A DNA stretch of 64,000 nucleotides from Polychytrium aggregatum (Eukaryota; Chytridiomycota; Chytridiomycetes; Polychytriales), in the NCBI RefSeq assembly GCF_025602895.1, contig NW_026516240.1, positions 1-64,000 on the forward strand, in the 5' to 3' direction. How positions within the stretch are numbered: position 1 is the first letter of the stretch; each line of letters begins with the position of its first letter. Under the pieces are notes generated by a model. The model saw only the letters and a program-made list of their open reading frames with translations. It did not search any database and was not told where the DNA came from. Below, piece by piece: positions 19,206-30,900 of this stretch. Both the position numbers and the translations under genes were made by a program.

Positions 19206-20180
19206 ATGGATCCCGTTGTGATGCAAAATGCCTCAATCTTTTCGATTGTCGTCTACATCGGCACAGCCAATTTAGCTTTTCATTGCACAAAATACGTCAA
19301 GTGGAGACATGCATTCAACATTCAGCGCGGTCTCCAGATACACTCGCTCATGGCTTTGGCAACCATATTCTCGGCACTCTACTGCATTGGCAATCAACTG
19401 ATGCTTTATGACGTGTGCACAGCCAACACATACTGCACCCAGTTCGCCAACTTTCTCTATGCCTTTGGCGATTGCATCGGGTCCGCCTCTATCGGTTGGG
19501 CATACCTGTTGAGACTGCGAGTGATGACCGTCAACAGCGAGCCAATGTACGCATGGCTCTTTGTATTTGGGATTGCACCGATCGTCTATGGCACCAACGA
19601 TGTGTGCTTCATCCTCAGTACCTACGGCGTCATTTCCACGGCCGAATCGTGGTACCTCAACTTCATTTTCAACCTGGCACTCGAAATCAACCTCATCTGT
19701 CTCCATGTCCTGATGATGTTTCGACTGCGTTCCCTCGTCAACTCTGCACGTGTACTAAGATCGTCGGCACCGTCGCGAACTTTAACAAGTCAAAGTCGAA
19801 GCAGCACAACGGGTCGCTTCGAAAGCAGGGATGAGGTCAAGCGCGAAGGGGCGACCCTCATTGTGGCGATCGCAACTGAACTGGCGCTGTATGTCGGATT
19901 CCAAGTATACACTCAATACGACGCCACCGGGTTGATCGGAAACGCCGTCTGCATATTCCTATGGGTCCTGGACATTTTCCTGTTCTGCGTCGTCAATCAG
20001 TATATCACCAAGATCATCAAGAGGTCATCGGCAACAACAATGAGTGAAGGCTCGGCATCAGTGAACCCTTCCAAATCCTTTCAGCCGGATAGTCCTTCAA
20101 GTAGACCCATCATATCTACCGCACGAAGCTCCAGTGTTGCTCGACCGCTCACAGCTCAAAGCCCGGACAACGAAGTATAA
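19206..20180 (+). CDS. Seven-transmembrane receptor-like protein, copy 2
   Basis: Same 324-residue protein as the 778-1752 copy, with identical translation throughout. It has seven hydrophobic segments, then a Ser-rich tail (SSATTMSEGSASVNPSKSF and beyond). The open frame extends upstream to 18750, including an in-frame ATG at 18822, but that part is Thr/His/Arg-rich and unlike a receptor N terminus, so I start at MDPVVMQ. The two genes point away from each other with respect to the 16.6 kb between them. Identity of both coding and non-coding parts means that both copies carry the same promoter. Confidence 0.7.
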   Translation: MDPVVMQNASIFSIVVYIGTANLAFHCTKYVKWRHAFNIQRGLQIHSLMALATIFSALYCIGNQLMLYDVCTANTYCTQFANFLYAFGDCIGSASIGWAYLLRLRVMTVNSEPMYAWLFVFGIAPIVYGTNDVCFILSTYGVISTAESWYLNFIFNLALEINLICLHVLMMFRLRSLVNSARVLRSSAPSRTLTSQSRSSTTGRFESRDEVKREGATLIVAIATELALYVGFQVYTQYDATGLIGNAVCIFLWVLDIFLFCVVNQYITKIIKRSSATTMSEGSASVNPSKSFQPDSPSSRPIISTARSSSVARPLTAQSPDNEV

Positions 20181-20888
20181 GCGACAGTGGAATGATGGCT
20201 TTGAGCAAATCGGCTTGCCCTGGCGCATTGCACAATCGAGGCCAATGAATTTTGATACTATGAGGGCGCGACGCAGGTTCACAGAGTTGGGCGATGGTCG
20301 TGGCTGGTAGATGGCAGGCCGCCAGCAACAAATATCCGAGAGACGACGCTCCTCCGACAGGGAGGAGGATGGATGGAGTTGTGCTGCGTTCGCGTCGTGT
20401 GCGGTGCGATTGTTTGGTTGTTTGATTGGGGAATGGGCAGGCGATGATGAGCAGAGCAGGCGATAATGTCGGTGGGCGGAGCCTTGAACCCATCATGCCA
20501 TTGAAGAGCCGCGCCCAGTACAGTACCGATACAGCACTCAGTACAGTACCCAGTACAGTGGTAGATGTGCGGAGCATCCACTTTGGCAAAGAGTCTCTCT
20601 GGTGCTGGCAGGCGAGCAGGGGGGAAGCGAGCAGGGGAAGAGTGGTGAAAGCAAAGGCGATGAACAACAGAGAGCGGTATGGGGCGAATGCGCAACTGAG
20701 CAAATAAGGAACTGAAGCCAATGTGGAATTGCGCAAATGTGAGCTGAACGAATGTGTAATCGTGCAAGGGAGAAAGAAAGACGTGAGGGAGAAAGCCAAA
20801 GAGGCAGCGAGCGGATTGACAAAAGTGGGAGGAACAGTGTGTGAGATGACGGAAGGGACAGCGAAGAAAAAAAAAGCGAAAGCAAAAT

Positions 20889-20959
20889 TGCATGGTCCGG
20901 GAATCGAACCCGGGTCTGCCGCGTGGCAGGCGGCAATTCTACCACTGGACCAACCATGC
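20889..20959 (-). tRNA. tRNA-Gly (GCC), second copy
   Basis: Identical 71-nt reverse-complement copy of the tRNA at 3-73: acceptor pairs, CTGCCAC anticodon loop and T arm are intact. It sits at the outer end of repeat arm A'. Confidence 0.97.
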
Positions 20960-20961
20960 CT

Positions 20962-21414
20962 TGTTGAGAGGGATATCAATCCATCATACACCACGACTAA
21001 GTGTCGAGTCAGCAGCCACAACCACAACTACAACCACAACCACAACCACAACCACAATCATGTCATGCTGGTACTGGAAACCATGATGCGCTGCCAACAT
21101 GCGATCTGGTCTTGCCCCCCCCAGCAACTCCAAGCCCATTTGTTTCTCTACAAGACCTCTCAATTGTCACCATACGACCAACACATTTTTCCTTGTGCGG
21201 ACGCGGCTCATGGACGATCGAGGACAGAGTGCTTGAGGAGGAGATCGACAATCGTCACTGTGGATCCGGGCACTCCCATGCGGTGCAGGCTCATAGTGCA
21301 TGGCCCATGGTGCATGGCTCATGGTACACGGCCCGTACACTCGAGAATCGATGGCCACCAGAGCAGACAGCAGACAGCAGACAGCAGACAGCAGACAGCA
21401 GACAGCAGACAACA
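20962..21414. other. Spacer between repeats A' and B' with two simple arrays
   Basis: Contains a CAACCA-type array at about 21013-21058 and a 7-bp GACAGCA array at about 21366-21412 that touches the border of repeat B'. No gene is supported. Confidence 0.6.
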
Positions 21415-21703
21415 GGGCGAACAAAATGCACGGGCACGACGATATGGATGCAAGTGGACAGAAGTGCAACACACGATGGGGACTGAGCACAACAACACAG
21501 TGCGAGTTGATCAGCGCAACAGACGCACCATGCAACAAACGCACCATGCAAACCGCAACAGCAACGATGAGGTGAGGCAGCAGCACCGAGCAGAAGCAGC
21601 ATCAGCAACAGCAAAGGAGAGAGCGAGATGCAACAAGAACAAGAACAAGAACAAGAACAGGAACAGGACCAGGACCAGGGAAAGAAAAGAAAAGAAAAAG
21701 GAA

Positions 21704-21776
21704 TGCCTTCTACCAGAATTGAACTGGTGACCTTCTGCTTACTAGGCAGACGCTCTGCCAACTGAGCCAAGAAGGC
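21704..21776 (-). tRNA. tRNA-Thr (AGT), second copy
   Basis: Reverse complement of the 14128-14200 gene, with the same cloverleaf and AGT anticodon. Confidence 0.96.
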
Positions 21777-21781
21777 TGGAA

Positions 21782-21865
21782 TCCGACGACCCGGAGTCGA
21801 ACCGGGGACCCTCAGATTGCTCGTTCACTACAGTCTGATGCTACTACCAACTGAGCTATCGTCGG
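21782..21865 (-). tRNA. tRNA-Tyr (GTA), second copy, same 10-nt intron
   Basis: Exact reverse-complement copy of 14039-14122 including the intron. Confidence 0.95.
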
Positions 21866-21953
21866 TCGGTGGATGTTACACCGCATAGCATATATGACTG
21901 GGGTTTGATTGAATCATCATCCGACAAATCATCCAGCACTTGACTTGAACAAG

Positions 21954-22815
21954 TCATTCAACAAATCACCCAGAAATCGTCCAACCCACTTGCATATTCT
22001 ATTTCCACCTGTGACCTCTATGTGCCCAATTCTCGCCCCCAAGTATGGGGAGCTCAAGACCTCTGAAACTCGATAAGCTTGCACTTGGATCTGCATCCGT
22101 TCTTGGCCATCTTTCCACTGGGGCTCACCTTCCAACGCCTTTCTACCAACGCCAATTGCAGATGAGGTCTATCTCTCCCCTTGAGTGTTGTGGCACTGTT
22201 GAGTTCTTGCTGTCCCACGAGTATTTTGCTTTCCCAGGGAGTTGCCGCCCGCAGCCTCGCCTCGCATCGAAGCCAAACGCTCTATGGGAGTGATGTGAAT
22301 GTCACATTGTTCATGGCAATTCTATGGACATGCGTTTGTTTGGAGCTGATCACCATACCTATCTCCATTTTACCTCGAGGGTCCCTACTCACACATCCAC
22401 CCTGCAGCCATCCTAATTGCACTTCTTGACTCGTCGATGGCCTGTCCGCGCAATGGTCCTGATGTGCTCAAGTGGGCTCCATACAAACCACAGGGGGATT
22501 TATTGAGACACGCTATGAGGAATTGGAGAACGGGGGGGGGGAGCTACGAGATTGAGGACAGGGTCCAAGGGGCTTGGGGAATATGCCTGTTACCCTCCTC
22601 TCTTCATTTCCTCACATAATGATTCACGCGAAAGAGACGTTGGGCGGAGCGGGATGGCAAATCAAAACTCGAGCACCATGCATATTCTGGCAGCAGCGCC
22701 AATACCAAAATAGGGTCAAAGTCCATGGAGCGAGGTAAGCGGCATCAGCAGAATCGAAATTCGGACCAAACACGAACAGGAACACAATTCACGATCATGA
22801 CCGGTTGGCACCCAT
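21954..22815. other. Intergenic, no feature seen
   Basis: Between repeat B' and the permease 3' end. Only short ORFs are present, and there is a run of nine G at about 22532. Confidence 0.4.
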
Positions 22816-25111
22816 TTACAGCTTGCCATCGACTTCGTCAGCCTGGACCTCGGCAGCGACAGGGAAGCGAGCCTTGGACTTCCAGAAACCAAAGGTGAGA
22901 TAGACCAAGAAGAGACCGATGCCCATCCAAGCGAACACACGGATGGTGATGGTGGTGCTGCCGCCAACCCAGATCAGGGCCAGAGAGGCGATCGCACTGA
23001 GACCAGGGATGATGTTGCCACCGATAATGAAGCCACCGGGGATGCTGAAGCGTCTGGGGCGGTCGCGGTCAGTCCAGCGCAGAATCCAGACCGAGACTGA
23101 GACGACGAAGAAGGCAAGGAGGGTACCGACAGAGGTGAGATCGGCAAGGACATCGACGGGAAGGACGGCAGAGGCCGCAGCGACAATGACACCGCAAATG
23201 ATAATGGCGACAACGGGGGTCTGGGTCTTGGGGTTGATGTGGGCGATGACCTTGGGAAGGAGGCCGTCATTGGCCATGGCCTGGAAGATACGGGGCTGGC
23301 CGGTCATAAGGGCAGCCATGACGGAAGCAAGACCGAAGATGGCACCAAGCTCAATGGTGACGACGATCCACTGGGGGGCACCGGCGATCTTCATGGCACC
23401 AGAGACGGGACTTGTGATCGGGATCTCGGTGTAGGGAACGATGCCGGTCAGGATGATACAGACAACGATGTACAGAACCGTGCAGATGCCGAGGGAGAGC
23501 AGGATGCCGATGGGGAGATCTCGCTGGGGGTTCTTGGCCTCTTGAGCAGTGGTCGAGACGGCGTCGAAACCAATGTAGGCAAAGAAGACCGTGAGGGCAG
23601 CCTTGAAGATACCCGGGTTGCCGAAGGTATCTTGGACAGGGTCGTAGGTGGGGATGAAGGGGGACCAGTTCTGGGGTCTGACATAGGCGATGCCGGCAAA
23701 GATGAACAGGAGAACAACCAAGAGCTTGAGGGCGACGAAGAAGTTGATGACCCAAGCGGACTGGCGGATACCGAGACACAGGATGATGGTGAGAAGGATG
23801 GTGAGGACGGCAGCGGGGACGTTCATGATGGCGTTGGCAGTGGTTCCATCAGCCAGGGTGACGGGGTTGGCGTAGAATCCAGGAACGGGAGTGGTGCTCC
23901 AGAAAACGGGAGCGTTGACCCATCGAGGATCGAAGGCGAACGGGTTGTTGGAGACATCGGCGACAAAGGAGCTGAAGTAATAGGACCATCCAACAGCAAC
24001 GGCGGCAGAGCCGACGAGGTATTCGAGGATCAGATCCCAGCCGAGAATCCAGGCGATAAACTCGCCGAGGGTGACGTAGGTATAGGAGTACGCTGAGCCA
24101 GAGATGTTGACCATCGAGGCCATCTCGGCGTAGCAGAGGGCAGCGAGGGCACTGACGATGCCTGTCGGAGCAAGGCGGGGCAGAGTGAGAAATGAGAGGA
24201 GCAGGTCAGCAGGTGACGTTGCATGGGCGTCATGGCGGTCATGGCGGCGGTCGCGGTGTGAAGTTGACTATCGACACATCGATGCAGCGACCACACATCG
24301 AGTGCATCCAGTGCATCGCCGAGATCGGGGGTCACATCCATCAACTCACCCGAGATGATAAAGGAGATGATGACGGAGGGTCCGGCCACGCTGTGGGCGA
24401 CTTTGCCCGTGAGGACAAAGATACCAGAGCCGATGATGGCGGCGATGCCGAGGGCAGTGAGATCCCACCAGTTGAGAGCGCGGCGGTAGTTGGTTTCGGC
24501 GGCTTCCTTGTCAATGGAGATCAGACTCTTCTTGGCAAAGAGACGCTTGACAAGCGAAGAATGGCCGCCCTGAGCAGGGCCGGACTGGAAACGCGGGAGG
24601 GCATAGAGGAGATGGACAAGATCAGTCACGGACTCGCAAACGAACCGAGGAAACGATGGGTGCGAGGGCCAGAAGGGACGAGACGGGCAGGCGGGAGACT
24701 GAAACGAAGGGCGGGTGTGGCAGATGTGGCAAATGTGGCAGATGTGGCAGAACAGAACGCATCCAGAGCATGCTGGCCATGAGACCAGACATGCCGCCAG
24801 ATTGCCGTGTCCCAGCCCCTCCAGCAACCCCACAACCCCACAGCCCCACAGATCGAAGGGGGCACGGCCGTGGCAGCCGAGGGCGGCGTTGCTCGGGTGC
24901 GACGGCTGCAGGACCGCGAGTCTGCGAGGCTGCAAGAAGCAGTGGAAGTGTCTGGAGGAGGCGGGAGGCAGACGAGACAAACGAAGCAAGCAAGCCAGGA
25001 GAGCTTGGCCAGAGCCAGACACGACGTGGGCCACGATGGCTCGCTTGGAGACATGGCTCGGACGACAGCACAGACGATACATACAAAGACTCTGACGTTC
25101 TCGGTCGTCAT
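22816..25111 (-). CDS. APC-superfamily amino acid permease
   Basis: Three exons: 25111-25085 (nine codons, MTTENVRVF), 24584-24350 and 24161-22816, total 535 residues. Introns are 25084-24585 (GTATGT...TTTCCAG) and 24349-24162 (GTGAGT...CGACAG); all joins keep frame. The protein begins with a short Lys-rich cytosolic stretch, then helix 1 (LTALGIAAIIGSGIFVLTG), which holds the GSGIF substrate-binding motif of the APC family. Helix 2 is cut by the second intron (FIISG, then IVSALAALCYAEMAS). About twelve helices follow. The arrangement (EMASMVNISGSAYSYTYV, FFAYIGFDAVSTTAQEAKNPQRDLP) is that of cationic amino acid transporter/YfnA-like permeases. It imports or exchanges amino acids at the plasma membrane or vacuole; specificity is not readable. 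The tiny first exon is inferred from splice signals and phase; an alternative 5' end is possible. Confidence 0.88.
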
Positions 25112-25218
25112 GGTTCCCCGGTGGGATCTTGGGGAGGAGAGGAGATGGGATGAGATGGGATGAGATGAGGAGCCGGACGAGGCAGATGGGGATGGACCGA
25201 GAGGGAGGCGACGGGGGT

Positions 25219-25227
25219 GTATATATA
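25219..25227 (-). promoter_or_regulatory. TATA box of the permease gene
   Basis: A TATATATA stretch lies about 110 bp upstream of the proposed ATG at 25111 on the minus strand, supporting the small first exon. Confidence 0.5.
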
Positions 25228-27932
25228 TGCGAGCCTGGCTGGGCAGACGGGTTTGAGGCGAGGGAGTGTCGGGAGTCGCGAAGGCCTGTTTTGGCGACGA
25301 CAACATTTAGCCACCACGCCGACAGGATCAGCAGATGACCCTTGTCAAAGTGGCCAACAAGCGACAGGGCGATGGCGCAAAGCAGTGACGACAGCGGGAG
25401 CGGAGCAAGCAGCCGGCAGCAGCGACATCAAGGACAGACAGCAGCATCAGTGGCAGCCAGACGAACAGCGTCAGCATCGGCGACAGCCAGACGAGCAACA
25501 AACGCAAGAACAGCAGCATCAGTGGCAGCATCAGTGGCAGCATCAGTGGCAGTATCGGCAGCAAGCCGAGATAAACCGACAAGCAGTCGCTGCCTCATGG
25601 ACAGGAGGCGGTGGCCCGATGGGCAGCAGCAGGCAGCGAATTGCGGCAGAGGTGGTGGCCACGCACCCGCGCCGATAAGGCTCCCCGCAGTCCACAAAGG
25701 CCGGCTGTCGGCCGAGGGGTGTCTTGCCGGAGTGGGCGCAGCGGCTGTGTTCATTGGTGGGCGCGTGTGGCGCACCCGCCCGTGCAACGGAGCGCGCTTG
25801 TTGTGTGTCGACTTGAGCCGCGTGGGCGTCCACACTCCGTCTCTATTTGTTCAGTCTTGCCGGAACGGCCTTCAAGCTTCTCTCCCGCATGGGCTGTTGC
25901 TGTCTGGCCCATCGTCACATGTCCCCCCGCCACTCCTTTGGCGGGTGGTCCTCGGCCAATCGGCTGCCGGTCTCCATGCCGGTCTCCACAGTCTTCTCCA
26001 TGCCGATCCCCTCTGACCCATGCTACCGCCTCCACTCGCTCCCGCATCGCTGGTGCTGGTGTTCTCCGGCACCAAGTCGCTCGGGCTCACGGCTTCGCTG
26101 GCCACTTGGCCCCGCGGCTGCTTCTCGTCTCCGAGTCCTCTTTTCTTTCTGCGGGTCGTCGCTCGTCATCACCTCATCGCCACACTCCGCCGCGCGCTCC
26201 CCGAGCCGTGTGCAGATCGGCGCTCGGCTCCTCAACGGTGCCGCCGGGTCATGCGGATGCCGCCGTGGCACCACCGGCCTTGTCTCGGCTGCCCAACTCT
26301 CCGCCCTGTTGCCCATACAACGAGCGGTTTGGCGTTTACTTGTCTTTCCCTTGGCAGCTCGGCATGGCTGGCCCGGACGGCTGTCTCTGTTTCGTCCCGG
26401 GACGCCCTCGCCTGGCCGGGATGGGGTGGTCATGGGTCTTGCTTGGGCTGCTTTTGCACCATTGGCCGTCTCTGTTTGGCCCCTGTTCATGGTGTTTGCC
26501 CTGGGCTCCCCTTTGGTTGCCATGTCGATCGAGGCCGCCGGTCCAGCAACGTCCTTCGTGGTCTCTCTGCCTGCATGGTCTGTGGCATTGTGGCTCGCCT
26601 AAATGTTTCTTGTCCAGCAACCAACCTGGGTCATGGGTTGGGTCTGGCTCCCCGCCTGCTGTCTCCTGGTCTCTGTTGGCCCTGAGTCTCTGCTTTCTTG
26701 CCTCTTCGGCTGTAAACAAAGCTCATCCGCCCTTCGTCTCGGGGCCGCTCTGTCCCTGGCCGGAAGGACTCGGCGAGGGTCGTCCGTGAGCAGATGACCG
26801 CCAGTCAGTCAGAGTCCTGCTGTTCTGCCAGCCATGCCTTGTGCAGTCGATGCTGTGTTGCTTGCGTCACAGGTTCGTATCGAACAGCCACTCTACGAAA
26901 TTGCCGTGATCGCTTTCTGGGGCTGTGGCTGCCGGTCGTGGGTCTGTCTGTTGGCTTTGGGGGTGGAAACGGGCCTGGTCTGCATGTGGGGCGACATGGC
27001 TGCTCAGTTGCATCACAAGTCGCCGCGGTCGTGGGTCCGTCGCCGTCATCGCCCCGATCGTATGGTGTCCGAATCCAGCCAGAACAACAGCAGACGTGGC
27101 TCAGCCAGGTTCCATTCCGCAACTGACCCCGCTGCTCCGCGCAAGAGCCAACCGTCAGAGAGGTTCATGCCTGAGAATCAAAACCGCGTGCGAAATACAG
27201 CCAATCCAATAATAACCGGGACTCCTTGGTTATTTGGTCGTTGACCGAATAATTTGCTACCCAATACCATCGCGCACTGGCCATGACCATTCTGTGATGC
27301 GGTGCTGCGCCCTCATTCATGGCCTGAGAAAAAGTTGCCTCCATATTCAGCGTGTCCAAGAGCACCATTCACCACCGTCAATGCTTCAGGGCATCAAGGC
27401 AAGGGTATGCATCCAGCCCCAGGAGGCAGCGGTTTGCTCGGTACTTTGAGCAACTCAAGCACCACCGTCGCCACCACATCGCTTAGCTTGACGCAAGCTC
27501 ATCACATACTACATGTTCATGGAAGCGGGTGTGGTCCCGTTTTCTGAATAGAGTGTACGACACTATTCCCGAATCCGTTGTCGACTTTGGGACCTCGGTC
27601 CTGCCATCCACAGCTTGCCGCGATGCTCCTTTTCATCGCAAGATCAGATGCCCGTACTTTGACCAACATCATCACCCCGTACACGATCCCGTCGATGGGC
27701 AAAGCAACACCGGGGTGCTGCATTCTTGGACAGCCGGTTCCCGCTTCTCTGGGCCAGCCCAAATGTCGCTGTCACCATCGAGGCCAGGGTCGGTCACCTC
27801 CAACGCGCCCCATCGTCCAGCATCCACTCTCTGCCCTGATCTTCTCCCTCCAGCCGAGGCCACTGCCACACCACCATCCGGACGACCGCTCAGCGACCAG
27901 CAGAATCACCCCAGGGCACCGCCTCAGACGTC
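25228..27932. other. GC-rich gap without a supported gene
   Basis: A GCATCAGTG-type tandem array lies at about 25440-25560. From 25600 to 26790 several frames on both strands stay open at once (up to 392 codons), as expected from high GC and low stop density. The translations are Cys/Trp/Pro/Arg-rich, lack domains and have no start or splice support. 26800-27930 also shows nothing convincing apart from the promoter side of the next gene. Confidence 0.5.
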
Positions 27933-30900
27933 ATGAGCCTCCTCTCGCCCGATGATATGTCATCGGCAGCGGTGGTCTTCCTTTCGGCCCTGTCGCTCAC
28001 GCTGCTCACCAACCGCATCTCGCAGCTCCTGGGCCAGGCAAATGCGGTCGCCGAGGGAGTCTTGAATCCACAGCAGGTCGAGCCGTCGACCCAAGATTCG
28101 CCAGCCACCTCGGGTCCAGCTCTGAGCCGCAGCTCAAAGAGGAGACCCTTCCGGACCGACGACGGTATGTCGCTCTGTCCATCCATTTCTCTGTCAAATC
28201 TCTCTGCCTCTTTGTGCGTAAAGCACGCCTTCACCAACCGTCCTTGCCCTGACCGGCTTCCTTTATTATCCAGCCTTGAATATTTCTGCTCTTGGGGCCC
28301 TCACCCGCTCCTCCAACATCAACACGAGAGAGAGGTATTTGCCTGCTTCGGTTTGCCCGCTTGACGGGCACGGGCACGAGCAGCGGTGATCGCACTTGCA
28401 ATCCGCCGCATCCGTTCCCGTCGGTTCTCTTGCAGGGATTCGCCGATACTCACTCGCAACCATGCCGTCTATGCCACCCATTTCAGTGCCGTTCAGATCC
28501 TCCTCAACCGCGCCATATCTGGTATGGCCTCGAATATCGATCTCGCAAACGCATTTTTTGCCTCGGCGCGCTATCCCCTCAATCCCCCCTCCAACAGCAA
28601 ACTGATGTTTGGCTATGAAACTCACGAATCGGTATACCACAGAGGAGCACCTATCTGCCATCGTTGCCGGATGCAATAGCTCCAATCCGGCCCATCGCCA
28701 AAAATGCATCTGTGCTATCCAGCTGCTGGCCAAGCCCGGTAATTCATAGTCACATGCGACCGAGACCGGCTGCCCTCGGATGGTGGCCGAAGCTTTTGCA
28801 ACTCCTTGGCGCCAACCCAGCATCACTACAATTCCTTGCGAGCCTGTGTGGCCCGATGCTGTCTCGTATCATTCTGAGCCGGATAAGCCGCAGACGTTGC
28901 ATCGCCTCGCCAACCTGGGCTATCGGCTGCTTTGTCCTAATCTGTGTCCTCTGCCCCCATTCAACTCAGAGGAAAATCGCCAAGCGCTGATCGACTCTTC
29001 CATCCCAAAGCTCTTCACCAAGCTACTCAAAGATGAACCCCGACTGAGTGCTCGTCGCGATCTCATCATCACACTCTTTCGCCTCATCAGCGGACGCGGT
29101 ACAGTGTCGAGCGCTGTACCATCTTCTTTGTCGATCGGGTCGCATCCGTCAATATCCGACCTACCCTTCTGATTATCATTTACTCGAGATACCAGTGCCG
29201 ACTTTGTTCACAATCAGTGGTTTACTGGGGATAGAGCCAGTTCGAAAGAGTGTCAGCTCGGAATTGAGCCAATCCGTGATAGAGCCATTTCCACATACCC
29301 ATAGTTTCTGGTCCTTCATTGATCGTCATCACACTCTCTGTCCTGGTGCCATTGTATTCGATCCTCTAGACAAACAGAAAATCTACATAGCCAGGCATGG
29401 TATCTTGGCTCCGCTGATCAAGATCCTGAAGGACTGCCCTTCGCACAACACCGACCTGAAGTACTGGGCACTGCTGCTGCTGCATCAACTCTCGCTTTGT
29501 GGTACGATACAGGATCCGGATAAGAGATGAGCATGTAGCAGCCAACTGCAGAATCTGACACACAATTGCGGTGATATTGGACTCGAAGCATCCAAAGGAG
29601 AGTGCATTGCTCCAGATTGCTGGGTGGTTTGTGTCAGCGAAAGACTCACAGTATACCCACGATCAACGATTCCGTTTGCCTGGCTTGGCACGGCGCATTT
29701 TGGCTCGATTTAGACGACGTCCATGCCGGCATGATCAAGAAGGACATTGTCTCGCTCTTGGCGACGTTGACTCGGCTCACCTTTGGCAACACAAACATGC
29801 AAAAGATGTGTCTTCACTCGCTTGTTCGGTTGATCACAAGCATGGAATCGCAGCGTAAGACTGTTACGATCTGGTGGGAGGTGCTTCCCTTTTCAGATGA
29901 GGGTATGGATTGTCGATCATCTTGGCTGATATCCGCCTCCTTACCCAATACGCAGGAGCCACAAAGGAGGTAACAGACCGCACTGCCAATCCGGACACCG
30001 GATCATGTTGTGATCATTAGTCGCCTACTAACTCGTCGCCGTTTGATTTGGTAATGGGCGGGGACTTCCATTTGATCACATAAAGCTCAACAAACTGCTT
30101 GATATGCATATGGTTTCAATGATCGCGCTGTGCCTCAAGAATGGTGGGTAGCGTCGCCATGAGGGCAGGCCAGCGGACCTGCTGTCTCGCTGACGATGAT
30201 ATTGGGTTGTTTCCGTTTCGATGATCAATGACTTCATGCTCATCACGTCCCACTTGACGCCCCCACTTCACTTTGCGCCTGACCACAACATAACTACAAC
30301 CTCCAAACCAGACGACATGGAGCTGATATACTGGACCGTGTTTTTGATGCACGAGTTTGTGGTTAAAGGTCGGTGGTCGCTCCAAAAACAGGATGGGCGC
30401 ATGCGCTCGGTCAAAGTGTGGGGGTAGATGCGCTCGTTCATACGGCTAAAACACTCACACTCGTTCTGTCGTCGACACCTGCGCCAACTTCAGACATTGC
30501 CCGGTCAAACTTTTGTCAGATCAAGGGTTTGATCAAGGTTTTGTCGAGCCTCCTCACTGAAGATGCTCTGATTCCACGCATCGTGCTGCGAACGCTCAAG
30601 TGTTTGGCCTATTCGAATGGTGACTTTCTGACGACCCTGCTTGTACACGAGTATCTCGGCATCCTTGCGCTGCTTGCGTTAACCGTCGTCTGCGTCTCTC
30701 TTGCTCCAGAGTCATTCCAGAAGGAAATGATTCAGGCCGGCGTTTTGAAAAAGATTGTCCCATGCATTTCGTCCGACGACCAAGAGTCACAGTATTGGGC
30801 ATTGGTGAGTAAACGACTGTCACACCAGCCCCGTACTCTGAGCCATATGCAGCAGCGAAGCCCACCTGCGTTTCCACGCTCGCTGTAGATGGCTATTGGA

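Larger units (their letters stand above)
18765..20961. repeat. Inverted repeat arm A' (right copy)
   Basis: Reverse complement of 1-2193. It differs only by a 2-bp insertion in a CTTT run and two single-base additions in C runs (net +4 bp). It carries the second 7TM gene and the second tRNA-Gly. The inner border is at 18765; similarity reaches at least 20961, where the left copy meets the window edge. Confidence 0.95.
21415..21953. repeat. Inverted repeat arm B' (right copy)
   Basis: Reverse complement of 13951-14451 with a few short insertions, for instance a repeated GCACCATGCAACAAAC-type unit at about 21525-21550. It carries tRNA-Thr and tRNA-Tyr on the minus strand. Confidence 0.93.

Noticed and set aside
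23239-24096. 285-codon plus ORF opposite the permease
   Set aside because: Antisense shadow; acidic low-complexity composition.
25611-26789. 392-codon plus ORF
   Set aside because: No domain, several other frames open over the same DNA, Cys/Trp/Pro-rich translation; treated as GC effect.
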